Assembly: GCA_902539745.1 (NCBI GenBank)
Contig: CACBKA010000002.1
Span: 62,001 to 126,000, forward strand
Origin: an uncultured Pelagibacteraceae bacterium
GTDB taxonomy: Bacteria > Pseudomonadota > Alphaproteobacteria > Pelagibacterales > Pelagibacteraceae
Reading direction: 5' to 3'
Length of the DNA stretch: 64,000 nucleotides
Under the pieces are notes generated by a model, which saw nothing but the letters and a program-made list of their open reading frames with translations, was not told where the DNA came from and searched no databases. Below are positions 21,435 through 29,264 of this stretch, one piece after another. The position numbers and the translations under genes are program-made. Every line of letters begins with the position of its first letter. The stretch's first letter is position 1.

Positions 21435-22244
21435 ATGTTTAAAATTAAAAAAAGAGTAGAATTTAGTCCTGAAGAGAATAAAATGAGAAGTGCATCTGAT
21501 ACACTTAATGCCTCACAAGTTTTTAATTCAAGAAAATCAAGTAATTTAAAGTTTCTATTAAAAAAAAGATTCGATTGGATGAATGAATTCATTAACAAAA
21601 GTGATGTCGGAATTGAAGTTGGCTCAGGAGCTGGATTTGCGAAGTATTTTATCAAAAATAGAAATCTTAAATTAACAGATTTAAGCAATGACTCTCATCT
21701 AGATTTTAAAAATATTGATGCTCAAAATACTAATTTTAAAGATTCCAGTTTTGATTACGTTATTGCTTCCAATATGTTGCATCACGTGCCTTTTCCAATG
21801 AAATTTTTCAGAGAGATGAACAGAATTTTAAAAAAAGACGGAAAATTAATTATTTTTGAACCCTACAGCTCAGTACTTTTACAATTAGTGACTTTAGTAA
21901 TGAAACATGAAGGATTTGATTTTACAGTCAATGTTTGGGATGAAAAAAACCCAAAAAGTGATGAGAAAGATGTATGGGCGGGCAATATAGCTGTGCCAAA
22001 TTTAATTTTTGATGATAAAGAAAAGTTTGAAGAAAAAATGGGAAACTATTTCAATATTAAATACGAGAAATTAACAGAATGTTTTATTTTTTTAAATTCA
22101 GGAGGCGTTACCTCAAAAACATTTTGTATTCCTATGAATAATTTTTTTATGAATATTTTAAATCTTATTGACTCAATTTTGGTAAAAATTTTTCCAAGCT
22201 TTTTTTGTCTTGGAAGAAGATTGGTTTTAATTAAAAAAAATTAA
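21435..22244 (+). CDS. Class I SAM-dependent methyltransferase
   Basis: This 269-residue protein has the SAM-binding motif I VGIEVGSGAGFAKYF (about 58-71), an acidic residue after strand 2 (LTDLSND), and motif IV/V stretches DYVIASNMLHHVPFPMKFFREMNRILKKDGKLIIFEPYS, typical of Methyltransf_11-type enzymes. A WDEKNPKSDEKDVWAGN loop and a hydrophobic C-terminal segment follow. Between the two glycosyltransferases, a likely role is methylation of a sugar or lipid-linked intermediate, but this is inferred from context. It starts 9 bp after the upstream gene and ends 4 bp before the GT2. Confidence 0.75.
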   Translation: MFKIKKRVEFSPEENKMRSASDTLNASQVFNSRKSSNLKFLLKKRFDWMNEFINKSDVGIEVGSGAGFAKYFIKNRNLKLTDLSNDSHLDFKNIDAQNTNFKDSSFDYVIASNMLHHVPFPMKFFREMNRILKKDGKLIIFEPYSSVLLQLVTLVMKHEGFDFTVNVWDEKNPKSDEKDVWAGNIAVPNLIFDDKEKFEEKMGNYFNIKYEKLTECFIFLNSGGVTSKTFCIPMNNFFMNILNLIDSILVKIFPSFFCLGRRLVLIKKN

Positions 22245-22248
22245 AATT

Positions 22249-23124
22249 ATGAAAAATTTTACTATAGCAATCCCAGTTTTTAATGACTGGGATAATTTGA
22301 ATAGACTTCTTAAAAAGATAAATTTAATAGCTAAAAAAAATAGTTTTGAATTTAATATTCTAATTATAAATGATTTTTCAACAATTAAGCAAAAAATTAA
22401 TTTTAAAAAAAATATTTATATAAAAAAATTAGATGTCCTCAATTTAGATAAAAATTTGGGAAGTCAAAGAGCGATAGCAGTAGCATTGAATTACTTATTA
22501 AAACAAAAAAAAAAAATTAAAAACGATATAGTTATCATGGATGCTGACGGCCAGGATGATCCTAATGTTATTAAAAATTTAATTTACACTTTTAAAAAAA
22601 ATCATCCAGATATTGTGGTTGTTGAGAGAACCAACAGAAACGAGCAATTTTGGTTTAAATTTCTTTATTCGTTTCACAAAATAATTTTGTTCATATTCAC
22701 CGGCAACTATATTAAGTTCGGTAATTTCAGTCTAATTAGCTCTAGAAAAATAAAAAATATAATAAATAGCAGTGATCTGTGGGCTGCATACCCGGCTGCT
22801 ATAGTAAATAATTTAAACAATATTAAAAAAATTCAAAGTGAAAGAAAAAAGAGATATTCAGGAAATTCAAAGGTGAACTTAAATAAACTTTTTAATCATT
22901 CAAGCAGAGTATTTTCTGTTTTTAAAAATAAAATTGTGGTTACTTCAATTGTTTATTGTTATGTATTATATTTCATTTTAGGGTACGATAATTTAATTTT
23001 TTATTTTTTTACTATCTCGATAATTATTGCTAATCTTTATAATTTTTATATAGATTTTACGAATAAGAAAGACTTTAAAAATAATAACAAGCTGTTAAAA
23101 GCTAAATTAAGAAAGATTTTTTAA
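22249..23124 (+). CDS. Family 2 glycosyltransferase with C-terminal membrane segments
   Basis: This 291-residue protein starts with MKNFTIAIPVFNDWDNLNRLLKKI, the GT2 nucleotide-binding start. VIMDADGQDDPNVI (about 97-110) carries the catalytic DxD-like motif, as in dolichyl-phosphate-mannose-synthase-like enzymes. LDKNLGSQRAIAVALNYLL is the usual helix before it. The C-terminus has two membrane segments (VTSIVYCYVLYFILGY; LIFYFFTISIIIANLYNFYI), typical of polyprenyl-phosphate glycosyltransferases. It may charge a lipid carrier with the sugar used by the membrane transferase two genes upstream. The gene is extremely AT-rich with long Lys/Asn runs. Confidence 0.8.
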   Translation: MKNFTIAIPVFNDWDNLNRLLKKINLIAKKNSFEFNILIINDFSTIKQKINFKKNIYIKKLDVLNLDKNLGSQRAIAVALNYLLKQKKKIKNDIVIMDADGQDDPNVIKNLIYTFKKNHPDIVVVERTNRNEQFWFKFLYSFHKIILFIFTGNYIKFGNFSLISSRKIKNIINSSDLWAAYPAAIVNNLNNIKKIQSERKKRYSGNSKVNLNKLFNHSSRVFSVFKNKIVVTSIVYCYVLYFILGYDNLIFYFFTISIIIANLYNFYIDFTNKKDFKNNNKLLKAKLRKIF

Positions 23125-23172
23125 CCAACAATCTTGCTTGAGCTCAAAAAGTGTTATAAACATTTAATTCAA

Positions 23173-23249
23173 GGGCCTGTAGCTCAGCTGGTTAGAGCAG
23201 TACACTCATAATGTATTGGTCCCAGGTTCGAATCCTGGCGGGCCCACCA
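23173..23249 (+). tRNA. tRNA with CAU anticodon (elongator Met or lysidine-type Ile2)
   Basis: This 77-nt cloverleaf includes an encoded CCA. The acceptor stem is GGGCCTG/CGGGCCC with one U-G pair. The D-arm is GCTCAGCTGGTTAGAGC, the anticodon loop is CTCATAA (anticodon CAT), the T-arm is CCCAGG TTCGAAT CCTGG, and the end is ACCA. The acceptor stem starting GGGCCTG resembles tRNA-Ile, which favours an Ile2 that would need TilS lysidine modification, but elongator Met is possible. It is not an initiator, because position 1 pairs normally. A TATAAA at 23155-23160 is a reasonable -10 for it. Confidence 0.95.
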
Positions 23250-23301
23250 ATTATTTAGAAATTCTCTTACTTAACTTTAGAGATTTGAAGAATAGAATAT
23301 T

Positions 23302-23904
23302 TTATTTTTTTGTAAATTCCTCTAATTTAGAGAAAAGAGCATTAATATCGTTATTATTTGAATTTAATATGGATGCGAACTCCTCTTTTTGTGTTCTAGC
23401 TAGGCTTAGTCCCTCAATAATTAAATCTCTTATTAAAGGTTTTTCTGGATTTTTTGTATAAACTCTCCAGTCGATTTTTACCTCAGGTTTTTTATCGGTT
23501 TTAACCAACATACTTTTAACAATTGTGTACTTTTCATTAATTTTCTCAGCAGACAAAACAGTAATTTTTGGATCAGAATAATCAGTAAGTCTTGAAGTAA
23601 AACTTTTTAAAAAGTAACTCTCAAATACTTTATTATATTTATCAATTTGATCCTCTGTGATTTCTTTCCTTTTCTTTCCTAAAGTGTAATAGCCTATTCC
23701 TTTTACATCTACGGTTTTAAGAGCTATAACGGAGAGTTTTTCAGCTTTAATTTCCTTACTGTCTTGACTATTTAATATTAATTTAGCTTCATCTATGATT
23801 TCTGAAATAAACTTCTCTGGATCTGAACTATATCCAAAAGCTTTAATATTTTGGCAAAAACTTATTATTAAAATTAAGAGAAAAGATGCAAAGATTCTTT
23901 TCAT
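23302..23904 (-). CDS. mlaC: MlaC, periplasmic phospholipid-shuttle protein
   Basis: This 200-residue secreted protein has a signal peptide (MKRIFASFLLILIISFCQNIKAFG). Its Tol-Tol_Ttg2/MlaC features include DPEKFISEIIDEA, VDVKGIGYYTLGKKRKEITEDQIDKYNKVFESYFLKSFTSRL and VDWRVYTKN-like VKIDWRVY, with IIEGLSLARTQKEEFASIL near the end. MlaC carries phospholipids between the outer-membrane MlaA complex and the inner-membrane MlaFEDB transporter. It follows mlaA after 10 bp on the same strand. The ABC transporter genes are not in this window. Its 3' end faces the tRNA. Confidence 0.9.
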   Translation of the reverse strand: MKRIFASFLLILIISFCQNIKAFGYSSDPEKFISEIIDEAKLILNSQDSKEIKAEKLSVIALKTVDVKGIGYYTLGKKRKEITEDQIDKYNKVFESYFLKSFTSRLTDYSDPKITVLSAEKINEKYTIVKSMLVKTDKKPEVKIDWRVYTKNPEKPLIRDLIIEGLSLARTQKEEFASILNSNNNDINALFSKLEEFTKK

Positions 23905-23914
23905 AAACTAAACT

Positions 23915-24700
23915 TTATTGATTATCAATTTCTTCCCAATCACTATCATCTTGCTCCTTATCGGCGATTGGTGCATTTGATATTTTTTGAGCTCTATTTT
24001 GAAGATATAGACTTTTTACAGAAGCATAAAAATCTATCGAATTGTTTTGTAAGCTTTCAATAGATTCAATATTTTTTGATCTAAAATCCACTGCATCTGT
24101 ACCTTTGTAATAAAAATAGTTATGTTCCTGGAGATTATCATTTCCAACAACCATATCTGTTTCAGTATTGTGAGTTACTTGATAAACAGGATCAAGGAAA
24201 ACATTACCGATCATTCCAACCGCATCACGCGCTGTGGTTGGACCTAATATCGGAAGAACAAAATAACATCCTGTGTCTGCTCCCCATACACCTAATGTTT
24301 GTCCGAAATCTTCTCTACTTTTCTTTTCAAAACCCATTTTAGTTGCTGGATCAAAAATTCCTAAAATTCCAACTGTTGTGTTAACGGCAAATCTTCCGGC
24401 AGTATTTGTTGCACCCTTAAAGTCTCCTTGTAATATGTTATTTGATAAAGTTAGTAATGATCTTAGGTTTCCAACAAAGTTACTTGAACCCTTTCTTATT
24501 GGAACTGGTAAAGCTCTATAGCCTTTGGCGACTGGTTTAAAAATAACATTATCAAGAGCCATATTGAATTTCAATGTGCCCCTGCTTAATTTTTCAAAAC
24601 ACTCATTTGCCGTATATTTTTCTTCCGCAAAAGAGTTAAACGTGCAAGACAGCAAAAATGCTAATGAAATGACAATTGTTTTTAAAGGTTTTAGACGCAT
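23915..24700 (-). CDS. mlaA: MlaA (VacJ) outer-membrane phospholipid-removal protein
   Basis: This 261-residue MlaA/VacJ protein has a signal sequence with a possible lipobox (FLLSC, Cys about residue 20). Family blocks are FNMALDNVIFKPVAKGYRALPVPIRKGSSNFVGNLRSLLTLSNNILQGDF, AGRFAVNTTVGILGIFDPATKMGFEKKSREDFGQTLGVWGADTGCYFVLPILGPTTARDAVG and a Tyr/Asp-rich C-terminus. MlaA sits in the outer membrane as a donut that removes mislocalised phospholipids and passes them to MlaC, encoded 10 bp downstream. It is divergent from the amidase gene, with only a few tens of bp between the starts. Confidence 0.95.
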   Translation of the reverse strand: MRLKPLKTIVISLAFLLSCTFNSFAEEKYTANECFEKLSRGTLKFNMALDNVIFKPVAKGYRALPVPIRKGSSNFVGNLRSLLTLSNNILQGDFKGATNTAGRFAVNTTVGILGIFDPATKMGFEKKSREDFGQTLGVWGADTGCYFVLPILGPTTARDAVGMIGNVFLDPVYQVTHNTETDMVVGNDNLQEHNYFYYKGTDAVDFRSKNIESIESLQNNSIDFYASVKSLYLQNRAQKISNAPIADKEQDDSDWEEIDNQ

Positions 24701-24723
24701 TTTTTATGATATATATGTTTTTG

Positions 24724-25428
24724 ATGGAAATTACCAAATTTTATTCACCAAATTTTGATAAAAAAAAAAGGCTTAACAAAAATATTACAGCAATAATCAT
24801 ACATTATACTGGAATGCAATCTGAACGAGAATCAATAAAAAGACTTACTTCTATGAAATCAAAAGTGAGCTGTCATTATTTAATAAATAGATCGGGTAAA
24901 ATTTTTAAAATGGTTAAAGAGGAAAATATTGCCTGGCATGCAGGCAAATCGATGTGGGGAAAATACAAAAATTTAAATGAAAATTCTATAGGCATTGAGC
25001 TTGTAAATAAAGGCCATCAATTTGGATATCAAAATTATACAAAAAAACAGATAAATAAATTAGTTTTGTTATGCAAACACTTAATAAAAAAATACAAAAT
25101 TAAAAGAAGGCTAATTTTGGGTCATTCTGACGTTGCCCCATTAAGAAAAATTGATCCAGGTGAGAAATTTCCATGGAAGTATTTGTCATCGAAAGGAATT
25201 GGAATTTATCCAAAAAAAATATTAAATAAACAAATTAATTATCCTAATCTTCAAATTAACAGATTTTTAAAAAATCTTCATAAAATTGGATACAGATATT
25301 TAAATTCGAATTTAAAGAAAAAAATAATCAAAAATTTTCAACGAAGGTATAGGCCAAGAAAAGCAGACGGAATTTTGGACCTAGAAACTATGAAAATAAG
25401 CCAATTTTTATCTAAAAATCAAAAATAG
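24724..25428 (+). CDS. N-acetylmuramoyl-L-alanine amidase (Amidase_2, AmpD/AmiD-like)
   Basis: This zinc amidase cleaves the bond between MurNAc and the stem peptide. AIIIHYTGM holds the first zinc His and SCHYLINRSGKI follows. WHAG and IGIELVNKG carry the conserved Glu, and LGHSDVAPLRKIDPGEKFPW holds the second His plus the Asp/Lys ligand region. The C-terminal 60 residues (FQRRYRPRKADGILDLETM) look like a peptidoglycan-binding domain, as in AmiD/AmpDh. The frame has an earlier ATG at 24676, but that extension would overlap the mlaA coding start. I choose ATG 24724, which gives 234 residues. No clear signal peptide is visible with this start, favouring a cytosolic recycling role. Confidence 0.88.
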   Translation: MEITKFYSPNFDKKKRLNKNITAIIIHYTGMQSERESIKRLTSMKSKVSCHYLINRSGKIFKMVKEENIAWHAGKSMWGKYKNLNENSIGIELVNKGHQFGYQNYTKKQINKLVLLCKHLIKKYKIKRRLILGHSDVAPLRKIDPGEKFPWKYLSSKGIGIYPKKILNKQINYPNLQINRFLKNLHKIGYRYLNSNLKKKIIKNFQRRYRPRKADGILDLETMKISQFLSKNQK

Positions 25429-25460
25429 CTTGATTTTTACATTATTAGCTCTATAGCGGT

Positions 25461-25830
25461 AAGTGCTAGGCAATTGGATTGTCGTTACTTTTAACTATGT
25501 TAATTGTAGAGGAAAGTCCGGGCTCCATAAAGACACAGTGCCAGTTAACGGCTGGCGAGGGTGACCTTAGGGATAGTGCCACAGAGAACAGACCGCCTAA
25601 TCAAGGTAAGGGTGAAACGGTGTGGTAAGAGCGCACCGGTTTTTTGGCAACAAAAAACGCACGGCAAACCCCACTGGGAGCAAGACTAAAAAGAGATGAC
25701 ACTGCGTAAGCAAAAAACAGTCTTTAGTTGGTCATCAGGGTTAGTCGCTTGAATTTAAGTGTGAACTTAAATCTAGATAAATGACATCTTAAATGACAGA
25801 ACCCGGCTTAAAGATTGCCTAGCAAACTCA
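25461..25830 (+). ncRNA. rnpB: RNase P RNA (bacterial class A)
   Basis: This is the catalytic RNA of RNase P, which trims tRNA 5' leaders. The signature GAGGAAAGTCCGGGCTCC (P4 5' strand/CR-I) is near 25510, with GAGGGTGACC, AGGGTGAAACGGTG, GGTAAGAGCGCACCGG and GGCAAACCCCACTGGGAGCAAG in the middle, and the 3' partner ACAGAACCCGGCTTA near 25797-25811. P1 closes as TGCTAGGCAAT (from 25464) pairing with ATTGCCTAGCA (25814-25824), which sets the approximate ends. It accounts for most of the gap between the amidase and mraZ. Confidence 0.96.
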
Positions 25831-25897
25831 CCTTAAATGTTCATGTTTTGTATCCACAAATCTCCTAAAGGTAAATAAACTTATAAACAAATAAGTA

Positions 25898-25926
25898 TTG
25901 ACTACAATTTAATATACCCATAGTAT
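25898..25926 (+). promoter_or_regulatory. Probable sigma-70 promoter of the mraZ-ftsZ cluster
   Basis: TTGACT (25898-25903) and TAGTAT (25921-25926) are separated by exactly 17 bp, a good -35/-10 pair upstream of mraZ. The predicted start (around 25933) lies within the TCCCA repeats thought to be MraZ boxes, so MraZ binding there would block transcription. The promoter call is from motif match only. Confidence 0.6.
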
Positions 25927-25957
25927 CCCATGAATTCCCATATAAAGGGAATTGGGA
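25926..25957. promoter_or_regulatory. Putative MraZ operator (TGGGA-type boxes)
   Basis: TCCCA occurs at 25926-25930 and 25936-25940, one helical turn apart (10-bp period), followed by TGGGA at 25953-25957. On the other strand the first two read TGGGA-N5-TGGGA, the known architecture of MraZ-binding boxes (TGGGN repeats spaced by 5 bp). They lie over the predicted -10/start site and 22-53 bp before the mraZ ATG. This fits autorepression of the dcw cluster by MraZ. Function is inferred. Confidence 0.65.
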
Positions 25958-25978
25958 GATTTTAAAGAAAGATGAAAT

Positions 25979-26443
25979 ATGTTTCTGTCAAGTTACGAAA
26001 ACAAATTAGACAAAAAGGGAAGGGTGTCCGTGCCATCTAGTTTCAGAGCTTATTTAAATTCTATGGGTTATAACGGATTTATTACATATCCCTCTTTTAA
26101 TCATGCAGCATTAGACGGATGCGCACAAGACAGAATTGAAAAATTGTCTGAAAGTATAGACTCCCTAGGACCTTTTGAGGATAAAAGAGATTACTTTGCA
26201 ACATCAGTTTTATCAGAGAGTATAAACTTAAATTTTGATAGTGAAGGAAGGGTATCGATTCCAGATAAACTTCTAAACCACGCTAAAATTAGATCTTCCA
26301 TAATATTTGTTGGATTAGGAAAAGTTTTTCAAATGTGGGATCCTAAATTATTTTTAAATTTTCAATCAAAAGCTAGAAAAAAATCTTACTTAAATAGATC
26401 TGCTTTAAAATGGGATAATAAATTTAAAAAGGAGGGTGTATGA
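25979..26443 (+). CDS. mraZ: MraZ, transcriptional regulator of the dcw cluster
   Basis: This 154-residue protein has two AbrB-like swapped-hairpin repeats: YENKLDKKGRVSVPSSFR (6-23) and LNFDSEGRVSIPDKLL (about 83-98), each with the conserved GR(V/S)xxP. MraZ forms a ring-shaped oligomer that binds TGGGN repeats upstream of its own gene and represses the dcw operon. Such boxes are present just upstream. Its last codons overlap ftsZ by 4 bp (ATGA), so here MraZ would be directly coupled to FtsZ instead of to rsmH. Length is normal. Confidence 0.95.
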   Translation: MFLSSYENKLDKKGRVSVPSSFRAYLNSMGYNGFITYPSFNHAALDGCAQDRIEKLSESIDSLGPFEDKRDYFATSVLSESINLNFDSEGRVSIPDKLLNHAKIRSSIIFVGLGKVFQMWDPKLFLNFQSKARKKSYLNRSALKWDNKFKKEGV

Positions 26444-27906
26444 CAATTAATATCGGTGGTGGAGAATTAAAAGAACTTAAACCTAGAATTTTAGTTATGG
26501 GTGTAGGTGGTGCTGGTGGTAACGCAATTAATGCCATGATCGATGACGGGATGCAAGGTGTAGAGTTTGTGGCTGTAAATACAGATGCACAAGATTTAAA
26601 AAATAATAAAGCTGATGCAAAAATCCAGATTGGAATGAATTTAACAAAAGGTCTTGGCGCAGGTGCAAAACATGATATTGGTCAAGCAGCTGCAGATGAG
26701 TCTCTTAACGAGATAGTTACATATTTGCAGGGTGCTAACATGGTTTTTATAACTGCTGGAATGGGTGGTGGAACAGGCACAGGGGCTTCACACGTCATTG
26801 CAAGAGCAGCAAAAGAATTAAATATTTTAACTGTTGGAGTTATCACTCTCCCCTTTTCTTATGAAGGTCCAAAAAGAATGAGAAGAGCACACGAAGGATG
26901 GAGTCATTTAAGAAAACATTTAGATGCATCTATAGTAGTGCCTAATCAAAATCTTTTCAAAATAGCTAATGAAGCTACTACTTTTGAGAATTCTTTCTTA
27001 CTATCAAACAATGTTTTGAAACAAGGTGTAAGAAGCATAACTGATTTAATGGTTCGACCAGGATTGATTAACTTAGATTTTGCTGACGTTGAAACGGTTA
27101 TGAGTTCTATGGGTAAAGCAATGATGGGAACTGGAGAAGCTGAAGGTGAGAATAGAGCTTTGGCTGCAACTGAGTCTGCATTAAACAATCCTTTAATTGA
27201 TGATTATTCTTTAAAGGGCGCTAAAGGACTTTTAGTAAATATTACTGGCGGTGATGACATAAAACTTTTCGAAGTTGATCAAGCTGTTAATAAAATTAGA
27301 TCAGAAGTTGACCCTGAGGCAGAATTAATATTTGGTGCAATAAAAGATGAGAGTTTAAGTGGAAAAATGAGAGTTTCTATTGTTGCGACTGCTCTTGATG
27401 GAGAAACTCCCGAGTCAAGATCTGTTGTTAATATGGTTCACAGAATTCATAATAGGAATAGTGGTTACTCAGAAAATAATTTTAGTACAAATAATAGCAT
27501 TCCTGTTTCGCCAAGTTTAGAAACAATTCAGGGTGCAACAGCTTTAAAATTAGATAACGAAATAAAAGCAGAGTTAGAGCCGATCCATGAGAGCAAACGA
27601 GAGGCTACAAGCACAAATGATTTAGAAACTGGAGTATCACTCGATAATGCTTCCTATCTAGAGAACAACATTAATCAAGAGCATACTCATAAAGATGAAG
27701 TTCAAGAGGAAGTAGTTATTGATGATATTTCAATTTATGAGGAAAAACCTACTGAAAATTTAGAGACAAATTCAAACGAAGTCCCCCAATTATTTTCTGA
27801 TGAAGTTAATCCTTCTACTTCATCAGAAGATAATCAAAGTGAAAATCTTAAGAACGAGGAAGAAGAATTCGAGATTCCAGCGTTTTTACGTAAACAAAAA
27901 TTTTAA
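26440..27906 (+). CDS. ftsZ: Cell division tubulin homologue FtsZ
   Basis: This 488-residue FtsZ polymerises into the Z-ring. The N-terminal GTPase domain has GVGGAGGNAINAM (21-33), the tubulin signature ITAGMGGGTGTGASHVIA (104-121), the NTDAQDL loop and the T7 synergy segment PGLINLDFADVETVM. A C-terminal domain follows (KMRVSIVATALDG). About 120 residues of acidic, low-complexity linker lead to the conserved C-terminal peptide EIPAFLRKQKF (478-488), which binds FtsA and other partners. It sits between mraZ and rsmH, instead of between ftsA and lpxC as usual. The shared 4-bp overlap with mraZ suggests stable linkage. Confidence 0.98.
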   Translation: MTINIGGGELKELKPRILVMGVGGAGGNAINAMIDDGMQGVEFVAVNTDAQDLKNNKADAKIQIGMNLTKGLGAGAKHDIGQAAADESLNEIVTYLQGANMVFITAGMGGGTGTGASHVIARAAKELNILTVGVITLPFSYEGPKRMRRAHEGWSHLRKHLDASIVVPNQNLFKIANEATTFENSFLLSNNVLKQGVRSITDLMVRPGLINLDFADVETVMSSMGKAMMGTGEAEGENRALAATESALNNPLIDDYSLKGAKGLLVNITGGDDIKLFEVDQAVNKIRSEVDPEAELIFGAIKDESLSGKMRVSIVATALDGETPESRSVVNMVHRIHNRNSGYSENNFSTNNSIPVSPSLETIQGATALKLDNEIKAELEPIHESKREATSTNDLETGVSLDNASYLENNINQEHTHKDEVQEEVVIDDISIYEEKPTENLETNSNEVPQLFSDEVNPSTSSEDNQSENLKNEEEEFEIPAFLRKQKF

Positions 27907-27919
27907 AACAGAAGGTAAG

Positions 27920-28933
27920 ATGAAAGATTTTTCATCTCCCAAAAACTTATCACATTTCCCTGTAATGCTCGAGGAAGTATTAAAGATATGCAATCCGTCA
28001 AAGGGTGGAAATTTTATTGATTGCACTTTTGGATATGGCGGTTACACAAATGCTATATTATCTTATCCCAAAACTAAAGTATTAGCCATAGATAGAGACC
28101 TAAATACAAAAAAATTTGCCGACATAACTAAAAAAAATTATAAAAACCGTTTTACGTTTCATAACAAAAAATTTAGCGATTTATCAAAAGTTGCAGATAA
28201 AAAAACTAAATTCGATTTTATCGTATTCGATCTTGGGATTTCAACTATGCAGATAATGGATAAAGATAGAGGTTTCTCATTTAATTCAAATTCAAGCATT
28301 GATATGAGAATGGGTCTAAATTCAATATCAGCTCAAGAGGTTGTAAATAGTTTTAGTCAGTCTACATTAAATGACATTTTCAAGTTTTTTGGAGAAGAAA
28401 AAGAAAGCTTCAAAATTTCAAAAAATATTGTAGAAACAAGAAAAAAATTACCAATTAATAATTGTATACAACTTGCAAATATAATTAAAAAAAGTAAAAA
28501 AAGAAATTTTAAAAGTAATATCAATGTATCAACAAAAGCTTTTCAAGCACTGAGAATTTTTGTAAATAAAGAATTTTCAGAATTAATCGACGGACTTATT
28601 GAAGCAACTAAATTAATCAAAATCGGAGGAAAAATTATTGTGATATCTTTTCATTCTCTCGAAGATAAAGTTGTTAAGTTTTTTTTCACAAATTATTCTC
28701 AGAATAAATCCAAATTTTCAAGATATCTTCCAGATTTATCTAATGAAAAAGTCCTTTTTGAAAAATATAAAAATAAAATACTTACACCCAGTCAAAATGA
28801 GATCAAAAAAAATTATGCTTCAAGATCTGCAAAATTAAGATGTATTACAAGAGCAAAAAATAATTTTTTTTATCCTGAGGATTTAAAAAAAAAATTCATA
28901 AAATATTTAGAAATAGAGGAAAGATATGTTTAA
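27920..28933 (+). CDS. rsmH: 16S rRNA m4C1402 methyltransferase RsmH (MraW)
   Basis: RsmH N4-methylates C1402 of 16S rRNA using SAM. The 337-residue product begins MKDFSSPKNLSHFPVMLEEVLKICNPSKGGNFIDCTFGYGGYTNAIL, with the family's HxPVML and the SAM motif IDCTFGYGGY. Later come FDFIVFDLGISTMQIMD, RGFSFNSNSSIDMRMG, STKAFQALRIFVNKEF, VISFHSLEDKVVKFFF and SAKLRCITRA. The frame extends upstream into ftsZ, but I place the start at ATG 27920. It lies 13 bp after the ftsZ stop, is preceded by GAAGGTAAG, and begins where the family begins. It overlaps ftsL by 8 bp. Confidence 0.95.
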   Translation: MKDFSSPKNLSHFPVMLEEVLKICNPSKGGNFIDCTFGYGGYTNAILSYPKTKVLAIDRDLNTKKFADITKKNYKNRFTFHNKKFSDLSKVADKKTKFDFIVFDLGISTMQIMDKDRGFSFNSNSSIDMRMGLNSISAQEVVNSFSQSTLNDIFKFFGEEKESFKISKNIVETRKKLPINNCIQLANIIKKSKKRNFKSNINVSTKAFQALRIFVNKEFSELIDGLIEATKLIKIGGKIIVISFHSLEDKVVKFFFTNYSQNKSKFSRYLPDLSNEKVLFEKYKNKILTPSQNEIKKNYASRSAKLRCITRAKNNFFYPEDLKKKFIKYLEIEERYV

Positions 28934-29264
28934 TAAAGCACTAATATCATCTTTATCTATTTTTTTAGTTTTTATGGTGTTTACTTCATCAATAAAACAC
29001 AAAACAAGGACATTAGAAAAAAAAATTAATGTTTTGCAAGATAAAATTATTTCTTTGAAAAAAGATTTAAAAGACGCAAAAACTGATTATGTTTATCTTT
29101 CAAGCCCCGCACAACTTGAAAAGTACTTAATTGTTTTAGATATAAAAGACTATATTACTTTTGATACATCTAATATCTTTTTCTCTCCACAAGAATTTAT
29201 TATTTCAAAACAAAAAGAGACTAAGTTATTGAAGAATAATGAATATGAAAAAAACAAAAAATAA
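28926..29264 (+). CDS. ftsL: FtsL-like division protein
   Basis: This is a 112-residue bitopic protein. Residues 6-22 are a membrane segment (LISSLSIFLVFMVFTSS), followed by a charged coiled coil (TRTLEKKINVLQDKIISLKKDLKDAKTDYVYLSSPAQLEKYL) with the SSPAQLEK turn typical of FtsL/FtsB-like proteins. In the dcw order it lies between rsmH and ftsI, the usual place for ftsL. FtsL with FtsB and FtsQ activates FtsWI septal synthesis. Sequence conservation in this family is low, so position and topology are the main evidence. Confidence 0.8.
   Translation: MFNKALISSLSIFLVFMVFTSSIKHKTRTLEKKINVLQDKIISLKKDLKDAKTDYVYLSSPAQLEKYLIVLDIKDYITFDTSNIFFSPQEFIISKQKETKLLKNNEYEKNKK

Noticed and set aside
23259..23286. 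Possible terminator hairpin after the tRNA (AAATTCTCT...AGAGATTT)
   Set aside because: The stem has a bulge, the loop is long and no T-tract follows directly, so it is not distinguishable from AT-rich background.
23216..23461. Open frame beginning inside the tRNA
   Set aside because: Its first residues are the tRNA T-arm and acceptor, and the rest is antisense to mlaC.
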